NCBI GenBank assembly: GCA_038211295.1 | Contig: JBBQVS010000014.1 | Span: 1 to 63,876, forward strand | Length of the DNA stretch: 63,876 nucleotides | Direction of reading: 5' to 3' | Source: JBBQVS01 sp038211295 | GTDB lineage: Bacteria; Chloroflexota; Ktedonobacteria; Ktedonobacterales; Ktedonobacteraceae | In this document: piece by piece, positions 17,018 to 25,755 of the stretch | How the letters are laid out: every line of letters begins with the position of its first letter | Numbering within the stretch: position 1 is the first letter of the stretch | Made by a program: the position numbers and the translations under genes | The notes under the pieces: generated by a model | Database searches by the model: none | What the model was told of the DNA's origin: nothing | What the model saw: only the letters and a program-made list of their open reading frames with translations

Positions 17018-18426
17018 TTTCTTCTTTGCGCTATGCCTTCCTCGGTTGTGCCGCTTGTAACTAACTCATAGAGAGTAGCCTGCCCCTGTTTGGGACGGAG
17101 AATACGCCCAAGCCGTTGAATGTATTCGCGCTTTGTGCTGTTGCCGCTAACAATGATCGCGACGCGACAGTCCGGCACGTCTACACCCTCGTTCAGGACA
17201 CGGCCCGTCACCAGCTTGGTGTAGTCGCCGGAACGGAAACGGTCAAGAATGGTGCGACGTTCCTCGGTGGGCGTTTTGTAGGTGATGCTGGGCAGGCAAA
17301 AGCGACGACTGATTTCGTCTACAACCTGATTGTATTCGGAGAAGAGAATAACCTGATCGTGGCTATGCAGACGCAATATGCGCTCGATTTCCACGTACTT
17401 CGCGGGCGTGTTCATCGCGATGTTGCGTGCTTCACGCCACGCCAGCATAGCCACCCGCGCCTCCGGGTCGCGCGCACTCATAAAGATAATCTTCTGCTGA
17501 AAATCTTCGGGCGTGCGAATGATGATACGGCGTCGCTGAAGAAAGGCGCGATAGATGCGGCGTTGTTCGCCATAGCGTACCTCGTCGTCAGCGGAGAGCG
17601 CGATGGGAATATGCTCCTCATGATATTTTGCAAGATACTTGCCCTCCGTAAGTTCAGCAGGTGAGCGACGATAGACCTCTGGTCCAATCAATATGTCCAG
17701 ATCGAGGTGCGTCATATCGCTACGTTCGGGGGTCGCGCTCAGACCAAGACGAAGCGGCGTGAAGGCACTCTCAGCGATCAACCGATACGTTGGCGCGGGG
17801 AGATGATGGCACTCATCGAAGACGAGCAGGCCAAAATGGCGCAACTCGCGTGGGTAGAGCGCGGCGGAGTCATAAGTGATAATCGTAATCGGTTTAAGCT
17901 CTTTTTCGCCACCACCAAAGACACCAATCTCAGCCAGAGGAAGGGAAAGGGCGGCGGAAAGGGCAACACGCCACTGTTGCAACAGATCAATCGTTGGCAC
18001 TACCGCAAGCGTCCACAGGCCCGTCTCGTGAATCGCCATTGCCGCGACAAAGGTTTTTCCCGCGCCCGTCGGCAACACGACAACGCCACTACTAGACTCG
18101 GCTAGCCAGTTCCCCAGTGCCTCATCTTGATAGGGGCGCGAGGACAGGGCTAGCTCCGTCGTAAATGGTAGGGCGGGTCGCGCCTCGAACGCAACCCTGA
18201 ACGGCGTGTGTTGCTGTGCCAAAGCGGTTTTAATGATGGTAAAATGTATGGGATACGTGCGTAGAAAAGCTGCGCGTTTGTCCTGCTGAATGGTACGGAC
18301 AATTTCGGACGGCAGGTATTGCCCGAAGAGTGCGTGTAATAGCTCTGGTACTAGAAGGTGCGCGTATTCATCTGGCGGCGTGATGATGAGGTCACGGCCA
18401 TGTAAATCAAGCGTTGTGATCGTCAT
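17014..18426 (-). CDS. XPB/Rad25-type DEAD/DEAH-box DNA helicase
   Basis: This superfamily 2 helicase has Walker A PTGAGKT, motif II DECHH, motif III GLSATPER, motif V GVDVPDCRVAIIV and motif VI QRLGRILRPKQGQ. The compact form (470 aa), with a short N-terminal damage-recognition-like part and no long insertions, fits bacterial XPB. The signature GRILRPK and the Bax1/DUF790 gene on the same strand downstream support this over a type III restriction subunit. It should open DNA for the Bax1 nuclease in repair. ATG 18426 lacks a strong ribosome-binding site. The small helical gene at 18533 diverges from it. Confidence 0.85.
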   Translation of the reverse strand: MTITTLDLHGRDLIITPPDEYAHLLVPELLHALFGQYLPSEIVRTIQQDKRAAFLRTYPIHFTIIKTALAQQHTPFRVAFEARPALPFTTELALSSRPYQDEALGNWLAESSSGVVVLPTGAGKTFVAAMAIHETGLWTLAVVPTIDLLQQWRVALSAALSLPLAEIGVFGGGEKELKPITIITYDSAALYPRELRHFGLLVFDECHHLPAPTYRLIAESAFTPLRLGLSATPERSDMTHLDLDILIGPEVYRRSPAELTEGKYLAKYHEEHIPIALSADDEVRYGEQRRIYRAFLQRRRIIIRTPEDFQQKIIFMSARDPEARVAMLAWREARNIAMNTPAKYVEIERILRLHSHDQVILFSEYNQVVDEISRRFCLPSITYKTPTEERRTILDRFRSGDYTKLVTGRVLNEGVDVPDCRVAIIVSGNSTKREYIQRLGRILRPKQGQATLYELVTSGTTEEGIAQRRK

Positions 18427-18532
18427 AAAAATATCTGCTTGTCCTCTTACTTATAAACCCCGATATATCAGGAATACGGGAAGCGCAAGTATACGTTATA
18501 TCTATTGAACACCACAAGGGAGCATAATAGCT

Positions 18533-18817
18533 ATGCCTAAGATTACAACAAAGCAAGAACTCACGGAATATTTCGCGGAAAAGAGCCAACGCGCCTACGA
18601 AGGCAACTCCTATGTTGAGGCGGTAGTCTCGATACTGATGCTGCTCGACGAGACTGACAATATTCAAGAAATCAAATCGACGGTGCGCGGAATGCACCGC
18701 GAAAAGCTCGTAGAGATACAGCGCACCGAAAGTATCGAGACACGTATCGAGCAACGCAAGCAATTGGCGGTCTACGACGATTGCCTGATGCAGTTGCGCG
18801 GTATTCCTGTAAACTAA
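18533..18817 (+). CDS. Small helical protein, unknown
   Basis: The 94-residue soluble protein is predicted almost wholly alpha-helical and highly charged (for example TIQEIKSTVRG- and QRTESIETRIEQRK-like heptads). It has no signal, no Cys and no catalytic motif. GGGAG lies upstream of the ATG at proper distance, so it is a genuine gene. It is followed 42 bp later by the EamA transporter on the same strand, and diverges from XPB. No family is recognised. Confidence 0.7.
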   Translation: MPKITTKQELTEYFAEKSQRAYEGNSYVEAVVSILMLLDETDNIQEIKSTVRGMHREKLVEIQRTESIETRIEQRKQLAVYDDCLMQLRGIPVN

Positions 18818-18859
18818 GCTACGACCATGCTTGTATAGAAGCAAGAGGGAAATGTATAC

Positions 18860-19813
18860 ATGGAGCAAGCGGACGACGAAATACGTACAGATGGTGTGGC
18901 ACAAAAGCCTGCCGCGACTCCACTGCTCAAACGCTCTCCACTCTTGACGGGCGTGGCACTCTTTTACATTCTGCTGTGGAGTTCCGCCTTTATCGCGACA
19001 AAAATTGGCGTGACGCATAGCCCGCCGTTGACGTTGCTCGCGGCCCGTTTCCTCGCCGCCGCGCTGGTGATGGCACTGCTTGCCTTGATACTCAAGGTGC
19101 CGTTTCCAAAGGCCCCGCGTGACTGGGGACGCATCGCGCTGTTCGGAATGCTCAACTCTGCGATTTATTTGGGGTGCAACTACGAAGCACTGCGCCACCT
19201 TTCGGCGGGGATGGGTTCCATTATTTCCGCGACCAATCCGCTCCTGCTAACCCTGCTCGCGCCACTGGTGCTACGCGAACGTCTGACGTGGTGGCGTATC
19301 ACTGGTCTGGTGCTGGGCTTTGGCGGCGTGTTATTTGTGATGGGCGCACGGTTGAATGGAAATAGTTCGCTCGACACGCCCGGCGGCATGGTGCTTTCGG
19401 TTGTTGGAACCGCGTGCCTCGTCGGGGCAACAATTGTGTATAAACGCTATCCCCCACGGGAACACGCCTTTGTGGTCAACGCTGTACAACTGGGGGTGGC
19501 GGGCCTCGCACTGACATTGCCCGCGCTCCTGTTCGAGCATCCAGAGCAGGTACACATCGATATGCCGTTGGTCTGGTCGTTCCTCTATCTCGTGCTTGTC
19601 ATCAGCATTGGCGCGTCCCTGCTCTGGTTCTGGCTCTTAAAGCAGGGAGAAGCCAGCACGGTCAGCTCCTATTACTTCCTCACCCCAATCATGGGACTTG
19701 CATTAGCCGCCCTGCTGCTCGGCGAACCGTTCGGGTTACGCGACGCGTTCGGGCTTGTCGCCGTCGCCACAGGCATCGCGCTGATAAACCACACCGCGCG
19801 GACGAAGGTATAG
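18860..19813 (+). CDS. EamA-family (DMT superfamily) transporter
   Basis: The 317-residue inner-membrane protein has ten predicted helices in two EamA repeats, each starting with the usual pattern (FYILLWSSAFIATKIG in the first; VVGTACLVGATIVYKR in the second). Members export amino acids or other small metabolites; the substrate cannot be told. About 30 polar residues precede the first helix. GAGGGAAA precedes ATG 18860. It is probably co-transcribed with the small gene upstream and closed by the hairpin at 19822-19850. Confidence 0.85.
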   Translation: MEQADDEIRTDGVAQKPAATPLLKRSPLLTGVALFYILLWSSAFIATKIGVTHSPPLTLLAARFLAAALVMALLALILKVPFPKAPRDWGRIALFGMLNSAIYLGCNYEALRHLSAGMGSIISATNPLLLTLLAPLVLRERLTWWRITGLVLGFGGVLFVMGARLNGNSSLDTPGGMVLSVVGTACLVGATIVYKRYPPREHAFVVNAVQLGVAGLALTLPALLFEHPEQVHIDMPLVWSFLYLVLVISIGASLLWFWLLKQGEASTVSSYYFLTPIMGLALAALLLGEPFGLRDAFGLVAVATGIALINHTARTKV

Positions 19814-19821
19814 CTCGTCAC

Positions 19822-19850
19822 GTCATTGAGGCTTCATTAGCCTCAATGAC
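19822..19850. terminator. Bidirectional terminator, 12-bp perfect stem
   Basis: GTCATTGAGGCT (19822-19833) pairs with AGCCTCAATGAC (19839-19850) around a 5-nt loop, between the converging EamA and meaB genes. Confidence 0.75.
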
Positions 19851-19851
19851 T

Positions 19852-20799
19852 CTACCGCAGCCCTATTCGCGCTTCCAGTTCGTCGGCGATGCTGTAGGGG
19901 TCGCGTTCACGCGTGGCGACATCCTCAACAAGCGCGTCCCACTCGTCTTCGCTGACCTTCGCGTTGAGCGTGTTCAGCACTGTGTGCAGCACGAGTGCCT
20001 GTAGTTCGCTTCGCGCCTGACGCTGTGCGCGTTGCAGAAGCATCCCACTTGTGGTGAGATACTCGCGATGTTGCTGTATCGCCTCAATGACCTTTTCGAT
20101 GCCCTCATTATTGGGAACCGACGTTTTGAGGACGGGAATAGCCCACGCCGCCTTACGCCGATTGCTGCCAAGCGTGAGCATCATGCGGAGTTCCGCGACT
20201 GTCTGGTCGGCACCCGGCCTGTCAGCTTTACTGACAACGAAGATGTCCGCGATCTCTAGAATGCCCGCCTTGATTGCCTGAATATCATCGCCCATGCCGG
20301 GCGCACTGACGACAAGCACGGTTTGCGCGGTTCGCATCACCTCGACCTCTGCCTGACCCGTGCCAACGGTTTCGATGATAATGGGGTCGTATCCCGCTGC
20401 ATCCATTGCCCGCACAACATCGCGCGTCGAAGAGGCGAGGCCGCCGAGATTGCCGCGACTCGCCATGCTGCGAATAAAGACGTTGGGGTCGCCGGAAAGC
20501 TCCATCATGCGGATGCGATCACCAAGTATCGCCCCGCCCGTAAAGGGGCTTGTCGGGTCAATCGCGACAACGCCGACCTTACAATCCTGGCGACGCAACT
20601 CGCGCACAAGCCGCGTTACCAGCGTACTTTTGCCTGCACCAGGAGACCCAGTAACACCGACGATGTGGGCGCGACCAGCCGAGCGGTGTAGTTCCGCTAG
20701 ATAGCGATGCGCGACAGGGGCTTCACTCTCAATCAGCGTCATCATACGGGCCAGAGCGCGACGGTCTCCTTTGAGAAGACGTTCAACAATATTTTGCAC
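19852..20799 (-). CDS. meaB: MeaB/ArgK-type GTPase, methylmalonyl-CoA mutase chaperone
   Basis: This G3E GTPase protects and reloads B12-dependent acyl-CoA mutases. The 315 residues contain a P-loop GSPGAGKST, switch region VVAIDPTSPFTGGAILGDR, DxxG-equivalent ETVGTGQAEVEV and base-specificity motif SKAD, all as in MeaB. The start is GTG 20799, only 7 bp after the stop of the B12-binding subunit and behind AGGTGG. The adjoining subunit makes mutase repair the likely role. No large mutase subunit is within the window. Confidence 0.92.
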   Translation of the reverse strand: MQNIVERLLKGDRRALARMMTLIESEAPVAHRYLAELHRSAGRAHIVGVTGSPGAGKSTLVTRLVRELRRQDCKVGVVAIDPTSPFTGGAILGDRIRMMELSGDPNVFIRSMASRGNLGGLASSTRDVVRAMDAAGYDPIIIETVGTGQAEVEVMRTAQTVLVVSAPGMGDDIQAIKAGILEIADIFVVSKADRPGADQTVAELRMMLTLGSNRRKAAWAIPVLKTSVPNNEGIEKVIEAIQQHREYLTTSGMLLQRAQRQARSELQALVLHTVLNTLNAKVSEDEWDALVEDVATRERDPYSIADELEARIGLR

Positions 20800-20806
20800 G
20801 CGCCAC

Positions 20807-21235
20807 CTAAACTTCGACTGTCAGGCGATCAACCTGCACATTTTCACGCACAAAACGGATAATCTCGTCGGTAGAAGTGCCGGGGCCAAAACATCCCTTG
20901 ATGCCCATAGCCTTGATTGCCGGAATATCCTCGTCGGGGAGAATTCCACCAGCCGCCACCAGCACATCATCGACCTCGTTCTGCTTTAGCAGGTCGATCA
21001 CTTTAGGGAAGATCGCCATGTGTGCGCCGGAGAGAATGCTCATCAGGATAGCATCCACGTCTTCTTGAATAGCCGCTTCGACAATCATCTCCGGCGTTTG
21101 GCGAATACCCGTATAGATTACCTCCATACCTGCATCACGCAACGCACGCGCGATCACCTTTGCCCCGCGATCATGTCCGTCTAGTCCCGGTTTGGCGACC
21201 AGCACACGGATTGGGCGAGCATCTGTTGTAGACAT
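20807..21235 (-). CDS. Cobalamin-binding subunit of a methylmalonyl-CoA-type mutase
   Basis: The 142-residue B12-binding domain has the signature KPGLDGHDRGAKVIARAL, whose DxHxxG His ligates the cobalt from below, then SILSGAH and the nucleotide-tail loop GGILPDED. It is the stand-alone small subunit of a two-subunit (archaeal-style) methylmalonyl- or ethylmalonyl/isobutyryl-CoA mutase; the catalytic subunit must be elsewhere. It is followed by meaB on the same transcript. The ATG at 21235 follows AAGGAGTTGAC at normal distance. Confidence 0.9.
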   Translation of the reverse strand: MSTTDARPIRVLVAKPGLDGHDRGAKVIARALRDAGMEVIYTGIRQTPEMIVEAAIQEDVDAILMSILSGAHMAIFPKVIDLLKQNEVDDVLVAAGGILPDEDIPAIKAMGIKGCFGPGTSTDEIIRFVRENVQVDRLTVEV

Positions 21236-21297
21236 GGCAAGTCAACTCCTTTGTCGGCTTCTGAAACGTGATGGTTGTGTTAAATCACGTCTGTATC

Positions 21298-22899
21298 TCA
21301 TACGCGTATCGCGTTCTCGTAAAGCGCACAAATCGCACGCTCCTGTTCTTCGCAGAGTGCGGTTAGCTGTTGACTCAATTCTACAACGGGCGGGGCCGCG
21401 CTGCAAGCGAGCATAATCTGTTTCGCACGTTCGGCAATCTCTTGCTGCATCGCTGGCATGACAAGTGGCACTGGCAGACGCGCCAGTACATGTTGCTCTA
21501 TTTGCGGTTGCACCAGCTTATACGCCGTATGTAGCACATATACATAGCGTTTTAAGAGGCGAGAATTGAGTAACGCGAGTAGGAAGTAGAACGTGTCCAA
21601 TGTATCGAGGGGAGGTCGCAGCGTGTTTTTTTCAAGATGCAACGTGAGCAAATAAAGTGTTTGCAGCACGACATGTCCGTGTAGGTCAAGCGCGGCTTGT
21701 AGTGTGCTGGTACTCTTGACGACAAGTAGTTTGGGCGCGTGATAGCGTGCGAGCGGCTTTTCAATCGCGCGTTCCGCAAGCCAGCATTGCCCACGCGGTG
21801 TCCCATATGGGCGTACATCGACGCCACCACGTAGCAAAGGATGCCATCCCTCCTCATGGGGTATCACGCTCGCAAGCAGCACACTTTTCTTACCCAGCTC
21901 CTCGCCGCGTCTGATAGTGACGAAGCGGTAGAGCGGCGCGAGTGTGAGCGACTCAACACCACGCGCCATATACAGGTACAGGCGTTCGACCAGCGTCTCG
22001 TGTTCGTTGCCAAGCAGATAGCGCAACTCTGCTCCAGGTTGCGCGTGCATCAGCGTTTGCGCGACAGAAAGAGTTGGCAGCATTACGCGAACGGGTCGCC
22101 GCCTTTCCCATTTTTCACGTACACATAGTACCTGATGAAAGCGTCGAGGGGGACGCTTCTGAGCGATAATCACAACGGCCCCTACATACGCGGGAAAGAC
22201 ATGCGAGAGGTGCCAGAGTTGGTGAACAGTTGTTTCCGCGAGCAGACGTTGCCGCTCGCGTGCGGCGTTGGCGCGTGCCAGCATGGGATCAGGAAGAACA
22301 AGGCCCAGCCAGCCATCGGGTCGCACAACCTGTAGCGCGAGTTGCAAAAAGAGCAGGTAGCTATCCGCCTGCCCCAGCCCCTGCGTCGAACGGTAAGCAC
22401 TCAGATCGGCGTTTTTCGCGGCAAGATACGGTGGGTTGGCGAGAAAAAGGTCTACACTTTCGCGCCGTGCCTGCTCCCACGGGAAGGTCAACCCGTCTGC
22501 TTGATGAATATGTAAGCGTTGGTGTGCGAAATTTTTGTGAGGAGGCGCGACGTGCGCGGTGCAGAGGGCGCGCACCTGCATGTCGGCGAGGAAGCAGGCA
22601 ACAGGGTCAGGGTCAAAGCCCCAGAGATTGCGTTGAAGCGTCGCGAGCGTCTGCTGCGGTCTTTCGCCGTGCTGTACTCCACGGGTCAGCAGGCGTTGCG
22701 CGGCACCCGCGAGAAAATTTCCACTACCACACGCGGGGTCGAGCACACGCAAACGTGTCAGGTTCGCGTCAGCCGTGTAGCCGCACGCGTCAAGTATCTG
22801 GTTGACCAGAAGCGGAGGCGTGGAGAAATGACCGCGTATCTTGCGTTCCTGTGCGGGCAGATTGGCTTCATACCAGATCAGATGCTCGTTCTGTGGCAC
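21298..22899 (-). CDS. Eco57I/TaqI-like N6-adenine DNA methyltransferase
   Basis: The 533-residue protein has SAM motif I (VLDPACGSGNFL) near residue 50, further Rossmann motifs (GFDPDPVA, HQADGLTF) and the catalytic NPPY of gamma-class amino-methyltransferases (FLANPPYLAAK). The second half is a TaqI-like target-recognition region containing LLRGGVDVRPYG and a long helical tail. No nuclease gene is next to it, so it may be an orphan methylase or a BREX/phage-growth-limitation-type relic; neighbours are a B12 subunit and RNase III. The start is GTG 22899, without a strong ribosome-binding site. Confidence 0.8.
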   Translation of the reverse strand: MPQNEHLIWYEANLPAQERKIRGHFSTPPLLVNQILDACGYTADANLTRLRVLDPACGSGNFLAGAAQRLLTRGVQHGERPQQTLATLQRNLWGFDPDPVACFLADMQVRALCTAHVAPPHKNFAHQRLHIHQADGLTFPWEQARRESVDLFLANPPYLAAKNADLSAYRSTQGLGQADSYLLFLQLALQVVRPDGWLGLVLPDPMLARANAARERQRLLAETTVHQLWHLSHVFPAYVGAVVIIAQKRPPRRFHQVLCVREKWERRRPVRVMLPTLSVAQTLMHAQPGAELRYLLGNEHETLVERLYLYMARGVESLTLAPLYRFVTIRRGEELGKKSVLLASVIPHEEGWHPLLRGGVDVRPYGTPRGQCWLAERAIEKPLARYHAPKLLVVKSTSTLQAALDLHGHVVLQTLYLLTLHLEKNTLRPPLDTLDTFYFLLALLNSRLLKRYVYVLHTAYKLVQPQIEQHVLARLPVPLVMPAMQQEIAERAKQIMLACSAAPPVVELSQQLTALCEEQERAICALYENAIRV

Positions 22900-22941
22900 G
22901 TTTTACACATTCTTTATTGTCGATATACATTACTCGTGTCC

Positions 22942-23661
22942 CTACAACTCATTTTTCCCTGCCAGCGCATCAAGGGCGTCATGCGCGGCTAGCCGTCCCG
23001 CTTCTTTGATGCTTGAGGCTTTACCTATACCCAGCAGCGTGTCACGTTCAAAAACACCAACAACGAAGGCGCGGTCATTGTTATGCCCGCTCTGCTCTAA
23101 CACGCGATAGCGTGGGAGCGCACCGGAGCGATTGAGAATAACCTTTTGCAGGCGTCCCTTTGGATTCGTGTCCCTTGCTTGATGGCTTATCTCTTCGACC
23201 TCTGGCAAAACGACGCGTGCGATAAAGACTCGCGCGGTCTCTGGCCCCTGATCGATCTGGATCGCGCCAACCAGCGATTCTAATACATCCGCGCAAAGCG
23301 AATCGCGCGAACGGTCATTGAAGGTACGTAGGTTCGTGGTGTCCACCTGAATAAACGGGAAAAGCCCCAGACGCTGGCCTATTCGCGCGAAGACGCGTCG
23401 GCTCACCGCCTCAGATTTCAGGGCCGTCATTTCGCCCTCGGACGCGATTGGGCGCGTGCGATAGATGTATTCGACCACATGTGCGCTGATGATGGCGTCA
23501 CCCAGAAACTCAAGCGTATCGTAGGAGTCACGGATAGCGGTCTCCGGGCAGCACGTATGATGCGTTATGGCACGCTGTAATAATGAACGATCATGAAATT
23601 GTACCTGAAGCAGTTCTTCGAGTGCCGCAAGATTGTCTATCGTCTCTGTGGTTTCTTCCAT
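22942..23661 (-). CDS. rnc: Ribonuclease III
   Basis: This double-strand-specific RNase processes rRNA and mRNA. The 239 residues hold the signature DTLEFLGDAII with the catalytic Glu/Asp and the second metal cluster DSLCADVLESLVGAI, followed by a dsRNA-binding domain (PKGRLQKVILNR ... GKASSIKEAGRLAAHDALDAL). ATG 23661 is chosen; an in-frame start at 23721 would add 20 residues that the family lacks. TATAAT stands 9 nt before this ATG, so a leaderless transcript is possible. Confidence 0.92.
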   Translation of the reverse strand: MEETTETIDNLAALEELLQVQFHDRSLLQRAITHHTCCPETAIRDSYDTLEFLGDAIISAHVVEYIYRTRPIASEGEMTALKSEAVSRRVFARIGQRLGLFPFIQVDTTNLRTFNDRSRDSLCADVLESLVGAIQIDQGPETARVFIARVVLPEVEEISHQARDTNPKGRLQKVILNRSGALPRYRVLEQSGHNNDRAFVVGVFERDTLLGIGKASSIKEAGRLAAHDALDALAGKNEL

Positions 23662-23784
23662 ACTCCTGCCATTATATCTCACCGAATCATGGGCATGATA
23701 GGAGAAAGTACCGATGCACAATCAAAGAGATCGTGCTATGATTTAGAGAAGAAACTGTTGTGTCCAGTCCAGAACGGAAGTATC

Positions 23785-25719
23785 ATGCAAGCTATATTAC
23801 CGCGCACTCTTCTATGGCGCATCTCTTTTATAGCATTGCCGCTCGCACTCGCATTACTCTTGTTTTTTCCGAGTGTTGGTGAGGCGCACGCAATTCTGGT
23901 GCGCTCCGACCCGGCGAAAGGCGCGGTGCTGGCTACCGCTCCGACGGTGGTACGCATGTGGTTTACTGAGTCACTCAACCCGACCTTCAGTACCGCCCGT
24001 GTCCTTAACGCGACACAGATACAGGTCGATAAAAACAACGCGCACGTCGCCACGAACGACGCAACTGAAATGGATGTGAACCTGCCACCCAAGTTACCGC
24101 CGAGTACCTATGTAGTGATCTGGCGCACGCAATCCGCCAACGACGGGCATATCCTGACAGGCTCTTTTATCTTTACCGTCGCAAATCCCGATGGAAGTAC
24201 GCAGAAGACCAGTGGAAGCTTAGCGGGACAAGATCAACTTGGGGAAGGCACCAGTGGAGCGGCAGCGGGCCAATTCGATGGCACTACGCTCTTTAGCCTG
24301 CTGATGGTGACACTTGTCGAGCTGGGAACGGTCTTCTGGGTTGGTGCACAATTCTGGCGTGCATTCGTGCTACAGCTTCTTGAACCGAAAGACGTGGAGC
24401 AGCAGGCCATCCTTCAGCGCACAGAACAACGCTTTGACCGCGTTTTTTCACTGCCGACACTGCTTCTCATCTTTTGCGCGGACATCGGCGTACTGCTTGG
24501 GCAAGCTCTTTTGCTGACAAATGGGCAAATAACACCAGCGTTTTCACTCACACTCCTCGTTGGTCTGGTAAGCACGGGCAACTTCGGGACGTACTGGCTT
24601 CTCCGTCAGCTTGTGGTTGTGCTGGCACTCTGTATCACGCTTGTTGTGCTTATCACAAAACAACTTCCAAAGGCGGTTATGGAGGTGTTCGTGTGGGCCA
24701 ATCTCTTGCTCGGACTCGCGCTACTGATCGCGCTAACGCTTTCGGGACACGCGGCAGCGATTAGCGGCAACCTCGCGGTCTTCGCCGTGCTGTCCGACTG
24801 GCTACATCTGCTGGCGGCCTCGCTCTGGATTGGCGGCATGATGTATGTTGCGACAACATACCTCCCGATCCTGCGACACGTCGCGGTAAAAACACGCGTC
24901 GAGTCACTTCTCACCGTCCTGCCCCGCTATTCGCCACTAGCAATCGCGGGTGTGGTCATAATGACGGTAACGGGGCCGTTCAACGCGACAACCCGCATGA
25001 CATCGTTTACACAACTGCTCTCGACAGCATATGGGCGCGTCCTCATCGTCAAGGTACTGCTCGTAGCCGCGCTTCTGCTCACGAGCGCGTACCACGTTTG
25101 CATTCTTCGCCCGCGCTTGAACAAAGACTATAAGAAGTACAAAACGTTGGAAGATGTCCCGGTTGGTGGCGAGGAAACGCGCACGGCGCACGAGGTTAAG
25201 AGTGGCGAGCGACGTATTGAACAACGGGGGCGCAAGCTTACCAGTATGTTGCGCTGGGAACCATTACTGGGCGTCGCGGTGCTGCTCTGCACGGGACTAC
25301 TCACCATCTTTTCTGGTACACTGCTACCAACCACACCCACACAGGCGCAACAGCCCGTACAGGCCGTGCCAACGGTGGCGTCCAATCCTTTTACAACAAC
25401 AACGAAAACCACCGACGGGCAATTCACGCTTACCTTTACCGTGACGCCCAATCAGTTCGGCAACAACGAGTTCATTGTTAGCGTGAAAGACGCGACGGGA
25501 CAGGCAGACACAAAGGTTGGCGTCTCACTCTACAACACAATGCAAGACATGGACATGGGAACGCGCCACGTCAACCTGCTCCCCGACGGTCAGGGGCGTT
25601 TCAAAGGTAGCGACCAACTAGATATGAGCGGTCACTGGGCGGTACGCATAGACGTTCGTACAACCGATGGCGGAACAAGTCATGCGATAGTGGCTTTTAG
25701 CACACCCGCTCCCTCTTGA
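23785..25719 (+). CDS. CopC-CopD fusion, copper transport/resistance protein (first copy)
   Basis: The 644-residue protein begins with a signal peptide whose cleavage leaves the CopC copper-binding start AHAILVRSDPAKGAVL. The CopC beta-barrel (residues 33-130) has a second conserved His in ANDGHILTG. A CopD permease of eight or so helices follows (about 160-500, with SGHAAAISG and WLHLLAASLWIGGMM). After a cytoplasmic linker and one helix, a YtkA/FixH-like external domain closes the protein (TLTFTVTPNQFGNNEFIVSV, MDMGTRHVNL). It should move copper across the membrane. GGAAG precedes ATG 23785. It heads an operon with two propeller proteins; a paralogue lies at 42281-44308. Confidence 0.88.
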   Translation: MQAILPRTLLWRISFIALPLALALLLFFPSVGEAHAILVRSDPAKGAVLATAPTVVRMWFTESLNPTFSTARVLNATQIQVDKNNAHVATNDATEMDVNLPPKLPPSTYVVIWRTQSANDGHILTGSFIFTVANPDGSTQKTSGSLAGQDQLGEGTSGAAAGQFDGTTLFSLLMVTLVELGTVFWVGAQFWRAFVLQLLEPKDVEQQAILQRTEQRFDRVFSLPTLLLIFCADIGVLLGQALLLTNGQITPAFSLTLLVGLVSTGNFGTYWLLRQLVVVLALCITLVVLITKQLPKAVMEVFVWANLLLGLALLIALTLSGHAAAISGNLAVFAVLSDWLHLLAASLWIGGMMYVATTYLPILRHVAVKTRVESLLTVLPRYSPLAIAGVVIMTVTGPFNATTRMTSFTQLLSTAYGRVLIVKVLLVAALLLTSAYHVCILRPRLNKDYKKYKTLEDVPVGGEETRTAHEVKSGERRIEQRGRKLTSMLRWEPLLGVAVLLCTGLLTIFSGTLLPTTPTQAQQPVQAVPTVASNPFTTTTKTTDGQFTLTFTVTPNQFGNNEFIVSVKDATGQADTKVGVSLYNTMQDMDMGTRHVNLLPDGQGRFKGSDQLDMSGHWAVRIDVRTTDGGTSHAIVAFSTPAPS

Positions 25720-25755
25720 TACACACATGGTAAGATAGGAACATAACAAAAACAT

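Noticed and set aside
17014..18426. Type III restriction Res subunit instead of XPB
   Set aside because: No Mod subunit or C-terminal nuclease is present, and the Bax1/DUF790 gene on the same strand supports XPB.
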